DNA from: Burkholderia puraquae
GTDB taxonomy: Bacteria > Pseudomonadota > Gammaproteobacteria > Burkholderiales > Burkholderiaceae
Direction of reading: 5' to 3'
Assembly: GCF_002099195.1 (NCBI RefSeq)
Contig: NZ_NBYX01000004.1
Coordinates: 310,064-374,063, forward strand
DNA length: 64,000 nucleotides
Below the pieces are notes generated by a model. The model was not told the DNA's origin and ran no database searches. It saw only the letters and a list, made by a program, of their open reading frames with translations. Position 1 is the stretch's first letter, and every line of letters starts with the position of its first letter. Below, piece after piece: positions 8,179-18,138 of the stretch. Position numbers and translations under genes: made by a program.

Positions 8179-8349
8179 AAGCTACTACAACACAAACTGT
8201 CGATAATGTTGATTATGTCAAATACGATATTTCGCCCGCAGACGATCGGCCCGTGAATTTTGACCTGCCTCGCTTCCCAGTTCGGCAGGCTTTTCTTGTC
8301 GCCGTGTCCAACTAGACTAGCGGCATGATGATGATGCCGGGTTGCGGCC

Positions 8350-11300
8350 TCATGGCGAGCGATGCGTGCCGCTCGGATCAGCAGGCAGATCGTCTTGTAC
8401 TGTCTTGGTCCATCTCGTCACCGACACACGCCGTCCGCGTCGCCCAACCGACGCCACGACCCGAAACGCCACCGGCGCGAACACAAGCCCGAACACCGTC
8501 GCCGCCAGCACGCCTCCGAACGCGCCCGTGCCGATCGACCGCCGGCTTTCCGCGCCCGCGCCCGTCGCCAGCATGAGCGGCACGACGCCGAGCAGGAACG
8601 CCATCGACGTCATCACGATCGGCCGGAATCGCGCCGCGGCCGCGTCGACCACCGCCTGCCGCAACGGCACGCCGTGCCCGGCCAGGTCGCGCGCGTACTG
8701 CACGATCAGGATCGCGTTCTTCGCCGCCAGCCCGACCACGGTGATCATCCCGACCTTGAAGTACACGTCGTTCGGCATGCCGCGCGCGAGCGCCGCCGCG
8801 ATCGCGCCGATCATGCCGAGCGGCACGATCGTCAGCACGGACAGCGGAATCGTCCAGCTTTCGTACAGCGCAGCCAGCGCCATGAAGACCGCGAGCACCG
8901 ACATCCCGACCAGCAGCGGCGTCTGCCGCGCGGCGACCTGCTCCTCGCGCGCCGCATCGACCCAGTCGAAGCCGATCCCGGCCGGCAGCGCACCGGCAAG
9001 CCGCTCCATCTCCGCCATCGCCGCGCCGGAACTGGTGCCGGTCGCCGCCCGGCCGCTGATGTCGAGCGACGGATAGCCGTTGTACCGGTTCAGCATCACC
9101 GGCCCGATCGTCCAGTGCGGCGCGGCGATGGCCGACAGCGGCACCATGTCGCCCGTGCGGTTCGGTACGGTCAGCGCCATCAGTTGCGCATCGGTTGCGC
9201 GTGCGACCGGATCGGCCTCGATGATCACCCGCCGCATCCGGCCCGACGCCGGAAAGTCGTTGATGTAGTTCGAGCCGAACGTGCCGCCCAGCAGCCCCGC
9301 GATCCGCTCGAACGGCACGCCGAGCGCATACGCCTTCGCGCGATCGACATCGAGTTCGATGCGCGGCGCGTCCGGCAGGTCCTCGAAATGCACGGCGGAG
9401 AGCAAAGGATCCGCCTTCGCACGTTCGGCAAGCTGCTCGCGCGCCGCTTTCAACGCGTCGAGCCCGACCCCGCCGCGATCCTCGAGCCGGAACGTGAAGC
9501 CGTCGGAATGCCCAATGCCGCGCACCGAAGGCGGTAGCGCCGCCTCGACGTCGCCGTCGAGGATCGCGCCGAACCGCCCGTTGAGCCGGTCGCGCAACGC
9601 CATCGCGTCGACGTCGCGCTGCGCCCAGTCCTTCAGTTCCACGAACGCCATCCCGACGTTCTGCCCGCTGCCCGCGAAACTCCAGCCGATCACGCTCGTC
9701 ACGTTCGCAATCGCCGGCTCGCCGTGCAGGATCGCCTCCACCCGCTCGACGACCGCGAGCGTGCGCGCCTGCGTGGCGCCGGCCGGCAACTGGATCATCA
9801 CCTGCAATTGCCCCTGGTCCTCGGTCGGCAGGAAGCCGCCCGGCATCATCCAGTACAGCAGCCCGCATCCGATCACGAGCGCCGCATAGACGGCCACGAC
9901 CATGCCGGTGCGGCGCACGGCAAACACGGCAACGCGGCGATAACCGGTTTCGGCGCGCGCGAAGGCCGCACCGAACCGGTCGGCCAGACGCGCGCCGATG
10001 CCGCGACGCCGCGCACGGCTGGCGCCGCCATCGTGTCGCGCGACCGGCTTCAGCAAGTTCGCACACAGCGCGGGCGTGAGCGACAGCGCCATGAACGACG
10101 ACACCAGCATCGACGCGATCATCGCGACTGCGAACTGCCGGTAAATGCCGCCGACGCTGCCCGGGAAAAATGCCATCGGCACGAACACGGCGGTCAGCAC
10201 CGCGGTCACGCCGACGATCGCCCCGCCGATCCGCTTCATGGCCCGGCGCGTGGCATCGCGCGGTGACACGCCCTCCTCCATCACGCGGTGCACGCTCTCG
10301 ACGACGACGATCGCATCGTCGACCAGGATGCCGATCGCCAACACGAGGCCGAACATCGTGAACACGTTGATCGACAGCCCGAACACCCACATCGCGACGA
10401 ACGCGCCCATCAGCGTGACCGGAATCACGACGGTCGGCACCAGCGTGTAGCGCAGGTCGCGCAGGAACAGCCACATCACGCAGAACACCAGCACGACGGC
10501 CTCGACGAGCGTCAGCAGGACTTCGTGGATCGCGATCTTGACGAAACGCGCGCCGTCGAACGGAATCTCGACCGCGACGCCCGGCGGCAGCGTCCGCGAC
10601 AGCTCGGCGAGCCGCGCGCGGATCGCGTTCGACGTTTCGAGCGCGTTGCCGCGCGGGCCGAGCTGGATGCCGACCGTCGCGGCGGGCCGGCCGTTCAGCC
10701 GCGAATAGAACGAATAGTCGTCGCGGCCGATCTCGACGCGCGCGACGTCGGCCACACGCACTACCGAGCCGTCCTGTTTCGACTTCAGCACGATCCGGCC
10801 GAACTCCTCGGGCGACGTGAGCTGGCCCTTGACCACGACCGTCGCGGTGAGCTGCTGGCCGCGCACGAACGGCGCATCGCCGATCGCGCCGGCCGTGACC
10901 GTCGCATTCTGTGCGCTGATCGCCGAGATCACGTCATCGGCGCCGAGATCGTATTCGCGCAACTTGACCGGATCGAGCCAGACCCGCAGCGCCTCGTCGG
11001 CATCCCACAGCTCGGCCGCACCGACACCCGGCGCACGCTTCAGTTCGCGCAGTACGTAACGGTTCAGGTAATCGCCGAGCTGCGCGGAATCCCGCGTGCC
11101 GTCGGTCGATGTCAGCGTGACGAGCATCAGGAACGTGTTCGCCGCCTTGAACACGCCGATCCCCTGCTGGACGACCTGCTGCGGCAGCCGCGGCTCGACC
11201 TGCTTCAAGCGGTTGTTGACGTCGACGAGCGCGATGTCCGGATCGGTGCTCGGCGAAAACGTCACGTCGATCTCGAGGTTGCCGTGGCCGTCGCTGCTCG

Positions 11301-11538
11301 TCTCGTAGTACAGCAGCCCGTCGGCGCCGTCGAGGCTTTCCTCGATGATGCTGCCGACGTCGGCATCGACCGTCTCGGTCGACGCGCCCGGGTACGACGC
11401 GGTGATCACGACCCGCGGCGGCGCCAGGCGCGGATACTGCGCGATCGGCAGCTGCGGAATGGCCAGCACGCCCGCGACGACGATCGCGAGCGCCACGATC
11501 CACGCAAAGACGGGACGGTCGATGAAGAACGACGGCAT
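8350..11538 (-). CDS. RND efflux permease, HAE1 (AcrB-like), without adaptor
   Basis: Inner-membrane proton-driven exporter of 1062 aa with the full HAE1 pattern: N-terminal helix in FFIDRPVFAWIVALAIVVAG, porter-domain motif LPIAQYPRLAPP, TM4 with the proton-relay aspartate pair in GILVDDAIVVVE, second half starting near YAALVIGCGLLYWMM, and the relay lysine in GLAAKNAILIVQYA. No periplasmic adaptor or outer-membrane factor is adjacent, unlike the other RND pump of this window. It follows the PmbA-like gene by 21 bases on the same strand and is probably the last gene of the yej-tld operon. An IS remnant lies just downstream, so genes may have been lost there. Confidence 0.92.
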   Translation of the reverse strand: MPSFFIDRPVFAWIVALAIVVAGVLAIPQLPIAQYPRLAPPRVVITASYPGASTETVDADVGSIIEESLDGADGLLYYETSSDGHGNLEIDVTFSPSTDPDIALVDVNNRLKQVEPRLPQQVVQQGIGVFKAANTFLMLVTLTSTDGTRDSAQLGDYLNRYVLRELKRAPGVGAAELWDADEALRVWLDPVKLREYDLGADDVISAISAQNATVTAGAIGDAPFVRGQQLTATVVVKGQLTSPEEFGRIVLKSKQDGSVVRVADVARVEIGRDDYSFYSRLNGRPAATVGIQLGPRGNALETSNAIRARLAELSRTLPPGVAVEIPFDGARFVKIAIHEVLLTLVEAVVLVFCVMWLFLRDLRYTLVPTVVIPVTLMGAFVAMWVFGLSINVFTMFGLVLAIGILVDDAIVVVESVHRVMEEGVSPRDATRRAMKRIGGAIVGVTAVLTAVFVPMAFFPGSVGGIYRQFAVAMIASMLVSSFMALSLTPALCANLLKPVARHDGGASRARRRGIGARLADRFGAAFARAETGYRRVAVFAVRRTGMVVAVYAALVIGCGLLYWMMPGGFLPTEDQGQLQVMIQLPAGATQARTLAVVERVEAILHGEPAIANVTSVIGWSFAGSGQNVGMAFVELKDWAQRDVDAMALRDRLNGRFGAILDGDVEAALPPSVRGIGHSDGFTFRLEDRGGVGLDALKAAREQLAERAKADPLLSAVHFEDLPDAPRIELDVDRAKAYALGVPFERIAGLLGGTFGSNYINDFPASGRMRRVIIEADPVARATDAQLMALTVPNRTGDMVPLSAIAAPHWTIGPVMLNRYNGYPSLDISGRAATGTSSGAAMAEMERLAGALPAGIGFDWVDAAREEQVAARQTPLLVGMSVLAVFMALAALYESWTIPLSVLTIVPLGMIGAIAAALARGMPNDVYFKVGMITVVGLAAKNAILIVQYARDLAGHGVPLRQAVVDAAAARFRPIVMTSMAFLLGVVPLMLATGAGAESRRSIGTGAFGGVLAATVFGLVFAPVAFRVVASVGRRGRRVSVTRWTKTVQDDLPADPSGTHRSP

Positions 11539-11559
11539 CGGCGAGTGTCGGCGAATGCG

Positions 11560-12921
11560 CTACAGCGTGAGTTCGAACGAGCGCGCAAGCAGCCCCGGCA
11601 GCTGCGCGCCTCCGGTGGCGCGCTCGCCGTACGTGTCGTCGCTCGCGAGCAGTGCAGGCGCCGCACCGAGCTGCTCGAGCTCCGACCCGAACAGCCGGTA
11701 GACGCTGTCGTCGAACCGCATCGCGTCGACCGGCGCGACGATTCGTCCGCCTTCGACCCAGAACGTCGCGAACCGCGTCATCCCGGTCATCCGGCACGCG
11801 ATCGGATCCGAGAAGTTCAGGTACCAGAGGTTGCCGACGTAGAGCCCGGTATCGAGCGCGGCCAACACGTCGGCCTCGGCGAGCGTGCCGCCCGCGATCG
11901 TCAGCGATTGCGGCGATTCGCCGTTGTCCGCACCGTTCGGCGCGCGTCCGTGCTCGCGCGCGGTGCGTGCGCACACGAGTTGCCCGGCGCCCCGCCCTTC
12001 GACGACGAGCGGCACGCTGTCGCGCCGGTAGCCGTCTGCGTTGAACGCCGGCGCGATACCCAGCGAGAAATCCTCGGTGATCGACACGCGCGGATCGAGC
12101 GCGACTTCACCGGCGTACAGGCGATGCAGCGGGCTGCGGGCGCTCGCCAGCGCGCGCGCCGAAAAGCCGCTCCAGCCGAGCAGGCTCGTCATTTCGTGGA
12201 CGGCGTCCGGCGCGAAATACGCGCGGTAGCGCCCGGGCGCAAGCGCCTTCGGCGTGCGGCCGAGCACGGGCAGCCGCGCGGCGGCCGCGTCGACCCGGGC
12301 CGCGAACGCTGCATCGCTCCAGTCGTCGCCCGCATAGGCGGTCTTGATCGCGCGCCCGCTCGGGTCGTACAGCGACCAGCTGAAGTTAAAATTCTCGACC
12401 TCGTACCAACCGCGGCTGCCGGTCGACGACGCAAAGCCGCGCGCCAGCGTACCGCCCGCGTAAAAGCCGACGAAGTCGAGCCCGCGCGCACATTCGGCGA
12501 CGATGCGCGCGAGCCCGTCCGCATCCGGCAGGCGCCCGGTACGCCGCGTTTCCTGCAGCCACGACGAGGTATCGAACAGCAGGTGCGGGTCGTCCGGCGC
12601 ATCGCGCAGGCCGTCGCGCAGCACGGCCAGCGCGGCCGCCAGTTCGGGCAAGTCGGCCGCCGGATCGCCGCAGACGGTCAGCGCCGAGTGCGCTTGCCGC
12701 GCCCCATCGACGAGCCGCACGGACAGCCGCCCCTGCGTGACGCGCCCGGTCTGGCGGATCCTGCCGCCATTGAAGCGGATGAAGTCGGACGTTTCGTTGG
12801 AGAAGCCGAGCAGCACGGTTTCGGCCGGCGCCGTCAGCCGTTGCGCGTCATCGGCGAGCCGGGTGAAATGCGCGTGCCAGTCGATACCGGCGCGGCGTGC
12901 CATCGGATCGAATCCCGTCAT
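11560..12921 (-). CDS. TldE/PmbA-family subunit of a TldD-TldE-type metalloprotease
   Basis: 453-aa protein of the peptidase U62 family, non-catalytic PmbA/TldE type: it has the family fold (VEVENFNFSWSLYDPSGRAIK, LLGWSGFSARALASARSPLH and the closing region GGRIVAPVDAMRFDDSVYRLFG) but no HExxxH motif. In E. coli TldD and TldE form a heterodimer that degrades unfolded peptides, matures microcin B17 and clears CcdA. Here the start codon shares one base with the stop of the TldD-like gene (TGATG), so the two subunits are translationally coupled. It is a second, specialised-looking pair placed downstream of a peptide importer. Confidence 0.85.
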   Translation of the reverse strand: MTGFDPMARRAGIDWHAHFTRLADDAQRLTAPAETVLLGFSNETSDFIRFNGGRIRQTGRVTQGRLSVRLVDGARQAHSALTVCGDPAADLPELAAALAVLRDGLRDAPDDPHLLFDTSSWLQETRRTGRLPDADGLARIVAECARGLDFVGFYAGGTLARGFASSTGSRGWYEVENFNFSWSLYDPSGRAIKTAYAGDDWSDAAFAARVDAAAARLPVLGRTPKALAPGRYRAYFAPDAVHEMTSLLGWSGFSARALASARSPLHRLYAGEVALDPRVSITEDFSLGIAPAFNADGYRRDSVPLVVEGRGAGQLVCARTAREHGRAPNGADNGESPQSLTIAGGTLAEADVLAALDTGLYVGNLWYLNFSDPIACRMTGMTRFATFWVEGGRIVAPVDAMRFDDSVYRLFGSELEQLGAAPALLASDDTYGERATGGAQLPGLLARSFELTL

Positions 12922-14372
12922 CACGCCCCTCCGAATACGTCGACGCCGGCGAACACGCAGGCCGGCGCGGCGTGACCGACACGGATGATCTGCGCGGGCT
13001 CGCCCTTCCCGCAGTAAGGCGTGCCGTAGATGCCGAACGTGCTCGCATCGCCGACCGCGCGCAGGCTGCGCCAGAACTGTGCGGAGATGCCGCGATAGTT
13101 CGGGCGCTTGACGACCTGCGTGAGCCGGCCGTTCTCGATCAGTTGCCCGAATTCGCAGCCGAACTGGAATTTGTTGCGGTGGTCGTCGATCGACCAGGAC
13201 GTGTTGGTGCGCATCAGGATCCCGTGCTCGGTGCCCGCGACCAGCGCCTCGAGCGACTGGTCGCCGGGTTCGACGTTCAGGTTCGCCATCCGGTCGATCG
13301 GCGCGCGATTCCAGCTCGACGCGCGCGAGTTGGCAACGCCCGGCAGGCCCGCGCGCTGCTGCGACAGCGCCCCGCCGAGCAGCCGTTCGAGCACGCCATG
13401 CCGAATCAGGTATTGCTTGCGCGCCGGCGTGCCGTCGTCGTCGAACGCGTAGGACGCGGCTTCGGCAGCCGACTCCGGATCGAACGTGACGTTCAGCAGC
13501 GGCGAGCCGTACTGGTAATGGCCGACCATCTCCGGCCTGACGAAGCTCGATCCGGCGAAGTTGCGCTCGTCGCCGAGAATCCGGTCGAGTTCGAGCGGAT
13601 GGCCGATCGACTCGTGGATCTGCAGCATCATCTGGTCCGGCATCAGCAGCAGGTCGCGCGTGCCGGTCGGGCAGTTCGGCGCGGCGAGCAACTGCAGCGC
13701 CTCGTCGGCGACGCGCGCGCCGGCGCCGTCGAAGCCGTAGCGCGCCAGCACGTCGATGCCGCCCTGCGCCAGCGTGCCCGATTGACCGAGCGAGCGCGTC
13801 TGCGTGTCGCCATCGCCGTGGGCGACGGCCTGCAGTTCGGGCATCAGGAAGCGGAACCGCTGGTCGACCCGCACCCCGTCGCTCGTCACGTAACACTGCT
13901 CGGTGTGCACGATCATCACGCTCGCCGCGCGCTCGACGATGCGCGCGCCGAGGTTCGCCGCCGCGCATTCGTGCGCGAGACGCTCGATCCATTCCGCGCG
14001 CGACGGCAGCGCCGCGTCGACATCGGGCGATGCATACGTGCCGCTCGCCTGCGGACGCGCGGCCTGGCGATGATCGACCAGCGCCCACGGCGCACTTGCT
14101 CGTGCCCGCGCGGTTGCAATATCGAGCGCCGCCTGCAGCCCGGCCGGGGACAAGTCGGGCGTCGCCGCATAACCCGCGCCCGCGCCGGCCCAGGCCGTCA
14201 GCATCGCGCCGCGCTCGCGCGTGCGCGAGAACGGCTGCGCGACGTCGTTGCGCACCGCATGTTCGTCGATCGTCTCGTCGACGATGCGCAGCGACCAGAA
14301 ATCGGCATCGCTGCGCAACGCCTGCGCCGCGTGCACGGCTCGGGCGCCCGGCGCCCGGTTCTCGTCAATCAT
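12921..14372 (-). CDS. TldD-family metalloprotease subunit
   Basis: 483-aa peptidase U62 protein with the catalytic motif HESIGH (His253, Glu254, His258) followed by PLELDRILGDE, and a cysteine in the C-terminal TPYCGKGEPAQ, matching the zinc site of TldD. It would form the active half of a heterodimer with the next gene and cleave small unfolded peptides threaded into its cavity. Its start overlaps the end of yejF by eight bases, tying it to the importer operon. Length is as in E. coli TldD, but sequence divergence and context suggest a paralogue and not the housekeeping copy. Confidence 0.88.
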   Translation of the reverse strand: MIDENRAPGARAVHAAQALRSDADFWSLRIVDETIDEHAVRNDVAQPFSRTRERGAMLTAWAGAGAGYAATPDLSPAGLQAALDIATARARASAPWALVDHRQAARPQASGTYASPDVDAALPSRAEWIERLAHECAAANLGARIVERAASVMIVHTEQCYVTSDGVRVDQRFRFLMPELQAVAHGDGDTQTRSLGQSGTLAQGGIDVLARYGFDGAGARVADEALQLLAAPNCPTGTRDLLLMPDQMMLQIHESIGHPLELDRILGDERNFAGSSFVRPEMVGHYQYGSPLLNVTFDPESAAEAASYAFDDDGTPARKQYLIRHGVLERLLGGALSQQRAGLPGVANSRASSWNRAPIDRMANLNVEPGDQSLEALVAGTEHGILMRTNTSWSIDDHRNKFQFGCEFGQLIENGRLTQVVKRPNYRGISAQFWRSLRAVGDASTFGIYGTPYCGKGEPAQIIRVGHAAPACVFAGVDVFGGA

Positions 14373-16008
14373 CGGTTCTCTCTTGCCTCTCCTGCGGGCC
14401 GCGCGCCGGCGCCAGCATGGACGACGCGAGCAGCGCCCGCGTATACGGATGGGACGGCGCGTGCAGCACGTCGAGCGTCTCGCCTTCCTCGACCACGCGC
14501 CCCGCCTTCATCACGATGACCCGGTGGGCCATCGCGCGCATCACCGCCAGATCGTGCGTGATGAACAGGTAGCTGAGTTTGTACTTCTTTTGCAGATTCG
14601 TCAGCAGATTCAACACCTGCTTCTGGATCGACACGTCGAGCGCGCTCGTCGGCTCGTCGAGCACCAGCAGTTCCGGCTCCACCGCCAGCGCCCGCGCGAT
14701 CGCGATCCGCTGCCGCTGCCCGCCGGAAAACTCGTGCGGATAGCGCAGCATCGCCTCGGCCGGCAGCCCGACCTCCTGCAACAGCGCGGCAATCCGCGCC
14801 CGCCGCGCGTCGCCGCTCACCTGCGGCCGGTGCACGCCCAGCCCTTCGCCGACGATCTGCTCGACCGTCATGCGCGGCGAAAGCGAGCCGAACGGATCCT
14901 GGAACACCACCTGCATGCGCCCGTACAGCGTGCGGCGGCCCTGCGTCGTGCGCAGCGACGCCAGCGGCATGCCGTCGACCTCGATCCCGCCCGACGCCGG
15001 CCGCTGCAGGCCGAGCACCGCCGACGCGAGCGTCGATTTCCCCGAGCCCGACTCGCCGACGATCCCGAGCGTCTCGCCACGTTTGAGGCTCAGTTGCACG
15101 TCGTGCACGGCCCGGAACGTCGTCTTGCCGAGCACCGAACGCCAGCCCTTTGCCGCGATGCGATAGTCGACGGCCAGATGCTGCACGTCGAGGATCGTCT
15201 GCGCGCCCGCGGCAACCGGCTCGACCGCCCGTTGCGGCGCACTGTCGAGCAGCCGGCGCGTATACGGATGCTGCGGCGCCGCGAACAGTGCGGCGGTCGT
15301 GCTGGTCTCCACCAGCACGCCCTTCTCCATCACGGCCACGCGCTGCGCGAAGCGCCGCACGAGGTTCAGGTCGTGCGTGATCAGCAGCACGGCCATCCCC
15401 CGCGCGGCGGCCTCCTGCTCCTGCAGCTCGATCAGCAGGTCGACGATCTGCTGGCGCACCGTCACGTCGAGCGCGGTCGTCGGCTCGTCCGCGAGCAGCA
15501 GCCGCGGCCGGCACGCCAGCGCCATCGCGATCATCGCGCGTTGCCGCTGCCCGCCCGACAGCTGATGCGGGAAACTGTCGATGCGCCGCTCCGGCTCCGG
15601 AATCCCGGTGCGCCGCAGCAGCGCGATCCCGCGCTCGCGCGCGTCGCCCGGGCGCAGCCCCTCGTGCAGCCGCAGGCTCTCGGCGATCTGCTTGCCGATC
15701 GTATAGAGCGGATTGAGCGCCGTCATCGGCTCCTGGAACACCATCGCGATATCGGCACCGCGGATCCCGCGCATCTGCTGCTCGGTCTTCGCGAGCAGAT
15801 CCTCGCCGTCGAACAGCATCCGCCCCGACAGCGTCGCCTGTTGCGCGAGCCGCAGGATCGACAGTGCGGTCACGCTCTTGCCCGACCCCGACTCGCCGAC
15901 GAGCGCCACGCGCTCGCCACGGCCGATCGACAGGCTCAGGTCCTGCACGGCCGCGCTCGCGCCGAAATGCGCGGAAAACCCGTCGATCTGCAGCAACGGT
16001 CTCGTCAT
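14365..16008 (-). CDS. yejF: peptide ABC transporter, fused double ATPase
   Basis: 547-aa cytoplasmic ATPase of the oligopeptide family with two nucleotide-binding domains in one chain, as in YejF. Each half has Walker A (GESGSGKSVTALSI; GESGSGKSTLAS), signature (LSGGQRQRAMIAMAL; FSGGQRQRIAIARAL) and Walker B with DEPTTALD / DEPTSALD, and each ends with the oligo_HPY region (HPYTRRLL; HPYTRALL). The start at 16008 shares one base with the yejE stop. The two domains energise YejBE for uptake of short peptides; in E. coli the system also takes up microcin C. Confidence 0.92.
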   Translation of the reverse strand: MTRPLLQIDGFSAHFGASAAVQDLSLSIGRGERVALVGESGSGKSVTALSILRLAQQATLSGRMLFDGEDLLAKTEQQMRGIRGADIAMVFQEPMTALNPLYTIGKQIAESLRLHEGLRPGDARERGIALLRRTGIPEPERRIDSFPHQLSGGQRQRAMIAMALACRPRLLLADEPTTALDVTVRQQIVDLLIELQEQEAAARGMAVLLITHDLNLVRRFAQRVAVMEKGVLVETSTTAALFAAPQHPYTRRLLDSAPQRAVEPVAAGAQTILDVQHLAVDYRIAAKGWRSVLGKTTFRAVHDVQLSLKRGETLGIVGESGSGKSTLASAVLGLQRPASGGIEVDGMPLASLRTTQGRRTLYGRMQVVFQDPFGSLSPRMTVEQIVGEGLGVHRPQVSGDARRARIAALLQEVGLPAEAMLRYPHEFSGGQRQRIAIARALAVEPELLVLDEPTSALDVSIQKQVLNLLTNLQKKYKLSYLFITHDLAVMRAMAHRVIVMKAGRVVEEGETLDVLHAPSHPYTRALLASSMLAPARGPQERQERTDD

Positions 16009-17120
16009 CACCGCCCCCCGCCGAATGCCGAGCCGCGCGTGCGCGTGTCGAGCGCGTTGCGCAGCGCATCGCCCATGAACGTGAGCAGCAGCAGCGTCAC
16101 CACCAGCGCCGCGAACGCGGCGATCGAGATCCACCACGCATCCAGGTTGTTCTTGCCCTCCTGCAACAGCTCGCCAAGGCTCGGTGCCGGCGGCGGCACG
16201 CCAAGGCCCAGGAAGTCGAGGCTCGTCAGCGACAGGATCGCCGCGCTCATCCGGAACGGCAGGAACGTGATCACCGGCGTGAGACTGTTCGGCAGCACGT
16301 GGCGCCACATGATCTGTGCGTTCGTCAGCCCCATCGTGCGCGCCGCTTTCACATAGTCGAGCGCGCGGTTGCGCAGGAATTCGGCGCGTACGTAGTCGGA
16401 CAGCACGAGCCAGCCGAACATCGACAGCAGGATGAACAGCAGCCACAGCGACGGCGTGAAGATCGACGCGAAGATGATCAGCAGGTACAGGTCCGGCAGC
16501 GCGCTCCAGATCTCGATCAGGCGCTGCCCGACCAGGTCGGTGCGGCCGCCGTAGAAGCCTTGCAACGCGCCCGTCAGCACGCCGACCAGCACGCCCGATA
16601 CGGTCAGCGCGAACGCCATCAGCACCGACAGCCGGAACCCGTACAGCAGCCGCGCGAGCACGTCGCGCCCGAACTGGTCGGTGCCGAGCCAGTTGTTCGA
16701 CGACGGCGGCGCCGGATACGGCCGCGACGCGAAATAGTCGATCGTGTCGTAGCGATAGCGATTCGGCGGATAGATCGCGAAATTGCCGTGCGACTCGATC
16801 TTCGTGCGGATGTACGGGTCGAGGTAGTTCGTCATCGCAGGAAAGTCGCCGCCGAACGCGGTCTCCGGATAGTCCTTCGCGATCGGAAAGTAATAGTGTC
16901 CGTCGTAGCGCACGATCAGCGGCCGGTCGTTCGACAGCAGGTCCGCGCCCAGGCTGAGCGCGAACAGCGCCGTGAAGATCACGAGGCTCCAGTAGCCGAG
17001 CGGCTGCGCGCGAAAGCGCTGCCACGTGCGCCGCCACGGCGACGGCGAGGCCGCGCACGCGGCGCATGCCTGGTCAGTGGTCCAGGCGGTTGAACTGGAT
17101 ACGGGGGTCGACGAGGACAT
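16008..17120 (-). CDS. yejE: peptide ABC transporter permease
   Basis: 370-aa inner-membrane permease of the DppC/OppC type with the long YejE insertion between helix 1 and the core: the region ALFALSLGADLLSNDRPLIV then YDGHYYFPIAKDYPET and NNWLGTDQFGRDVLAR is diagnostic. The EAA-like loop is AARTMGLTNAQIMWRHVLPN, and SLDFLGLGVPPPAPSLGELL closes the core. The proposed start overlaps yejB by 47 bases and has only a weak ribosome binding site, so coupling to yejB translation is likely. Confidence 0.92.
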   Translation of the reverse strand: MSSSTPVSSSTAWTTDQACAACAASPSPWRRTWQRFRAQPLGYWSLVIFTALFALSLGADLLSNDRPLIVRYDGHYYFPIAKDYPETAFGGDFPAMTNYLDPYIRTKIESHGNFAIYPPNRYRYDTIDYFASRPYPAPPSSNNWLGTDQFGRDVLARLLYGFRLSVLMAFALTVSGVLVGVLTGALQGFYGGRTDLVGQRLIEIWSALPDLYLLIIFASIFTPSLWLLFILLSMFGWLVLSDYVRAEFLRNRALDYVKAARTMGLTNAQIMWRHVLPNSLTPVITFLPFRMSAAILSLTSLDFLGLGVPPPAPSLGELLQEGKNNLDAWWISIAAFAALVVTLLLLTFMGDALRNALDTRTRGSAFGGGR

Positions 17121-18126
17121 AGCAGATATCCGCGATGAGTTTGGTCAGCAGGCCGATCAGCGTGAACAGGAACAGCGAACCGAGTACGACCGGATAGTCG
17201 CGGCGGATCACCGAGTCGTACGACAGTTGCCCCATGCCGTCGAGCGAGAACAGCGTCTCGATCAGCAGGTTGCCGTTCAGGAACGCGCCGACGAACGCGG
17301 CCGGCAGCCCGGTGAGCAACGGGATCGCCGCGTTGCGCAGCACGTGCTTCCACAGCACGTCGCGCTCCGGCGCGCCCTTCGCGCGTGCGGTCAGCACGTA
17401 CTGCCGGCCGATTTCCTCGAGGAACGTGTTCTTCGTCAGGATCGTGACGATCGCGAAATTGCCGATGACCGACGCCGTCACCGGCATCGCGATGTGCCAC
17501 AGATAGTCGAGTGCCTTGCCGAACAGCGTCAGGTCGTCGAAGTTGTCCGACGTGAGCCCGCGCATCGGGAACACCTGCCAGAACGTGCCGCCGCCGAACA
17601 GCATCAGCAGCAGCACGCCGAGCACGAAGCCCGGCACCGCGTAGCCGGCCAGCACCAGCACGCTCGTCACGGTGTCGAACCGCGACCCGTTGCGCACCGC
17701 CTTCGCGATGCCGAGCGGCACCGATACCAGGTACGTGAGGATCACCGTCCACATCCCGAGCGTGATCGACACCGGCAGCTTCGAACGGATCACCGCCCAC
17801 ACGCTGCGGTGCGCGAAATAGGACTGGCCGAGATCGAACCTCGCATAGTTTTTCAGCATCAGCACGTAGCGCTCGAGTGGCGGCCGGTCGAAGCCGAACT
17901 GCTTGCGGATCTGCTCGATCTGCTGCGGATCGACGCCCTGGCTGCCGTGGTAGCCGCCGCCTCCGCCGCCCGCCTCCCCGCCGCGCGCGCTGCCGTGGCG
18001 CAACTGCGCGAGCACCTGTTCGACCGGGCCGCCCGGCACGAACTGCGTGACCGCGAACGTGATCGTCACCACCCCGATCAGCGTCGGGATCATCAGCAGC
18101 AATCGCCTGAGTATGTATGCCAGCAT
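17074..18126 (-). CDS. yejB: peptide ABC transporter permease
   Basis: 350-aa inner-membrane permease of the DppB/OppB type. It begins MLAYILRRLLLMIPTLIGVV, carries the VTQFVPGGPVEQ motif of YejB, a glycine-rich periplasmic insert (GEAGGGGGGYHGSQ) and the EAA loop ARAKGAPERDVLWKHVLRNA. AAGGGGAACGACG precedes the ATG. Twelve bases separate it from yejA. Its partner is YejE. Confidence 0.92.
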   Translation of the reverse strand: MLAYILRRLLLMIPTLIGVVTITFAVTQFVPGGPVEQVLAQLRHGSARGGEAGGGGGGYHGSQGVDPQQIEQIRKQFGFDRPPLERYVLMLKNYARFDLGQSYFAHRSVWAVIRSKLPVSITLGMWTVILTYLVSVPLGIAKAVRNGSRFDTVTSVLVLAGYAVPGFVLGVLLLMLFGGGTFWQVFPMRGLTSDNFDDLTLFGKALDYLWHIAMPVTASVIGNFAIVTILTKNTFLEEIGRQYVLTARAKGAPERDVLWKHVLRNAAIPLLTGLPAAFVGAFLNGNLLIETLFSLDGMGQLSYDSVIRRDYPVVLGSLFLFTLIGLLTKLIADICYVLVDPRIQFNRLDH

Positions 18127-18138
18127 CGTCGTTCCCCT

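Larger units (their letters stand above)
7856..8200 (-). mobile_element. IS remnant with one terminal region
   Basis: The truncated transposase plus the right-hand end. A 17-bp direct repeat, AACACGACATTTCTAAA, occurs at 8138-8154 and 8162-8178, typical of subterminal transposase sites near an IS tip; the tip itself is probably close to 8195-8200. The other end is missing or unrecognised. The flanks carry nothing else convincing: 7662-7855 is G-rich, low-complexity sequence, and 8200-8349 holds only a weak CCTGCC/GGCAGG hairpin at 8264-8289. Confidence 0.65.

Noticed and set aside
8264..8300. Terminator on the plus strand at 8264-8300
   Set aside because: The CCTGCC/GGCAGG stem is short with a 14-base loop, and no plus-strand gene precedes it.
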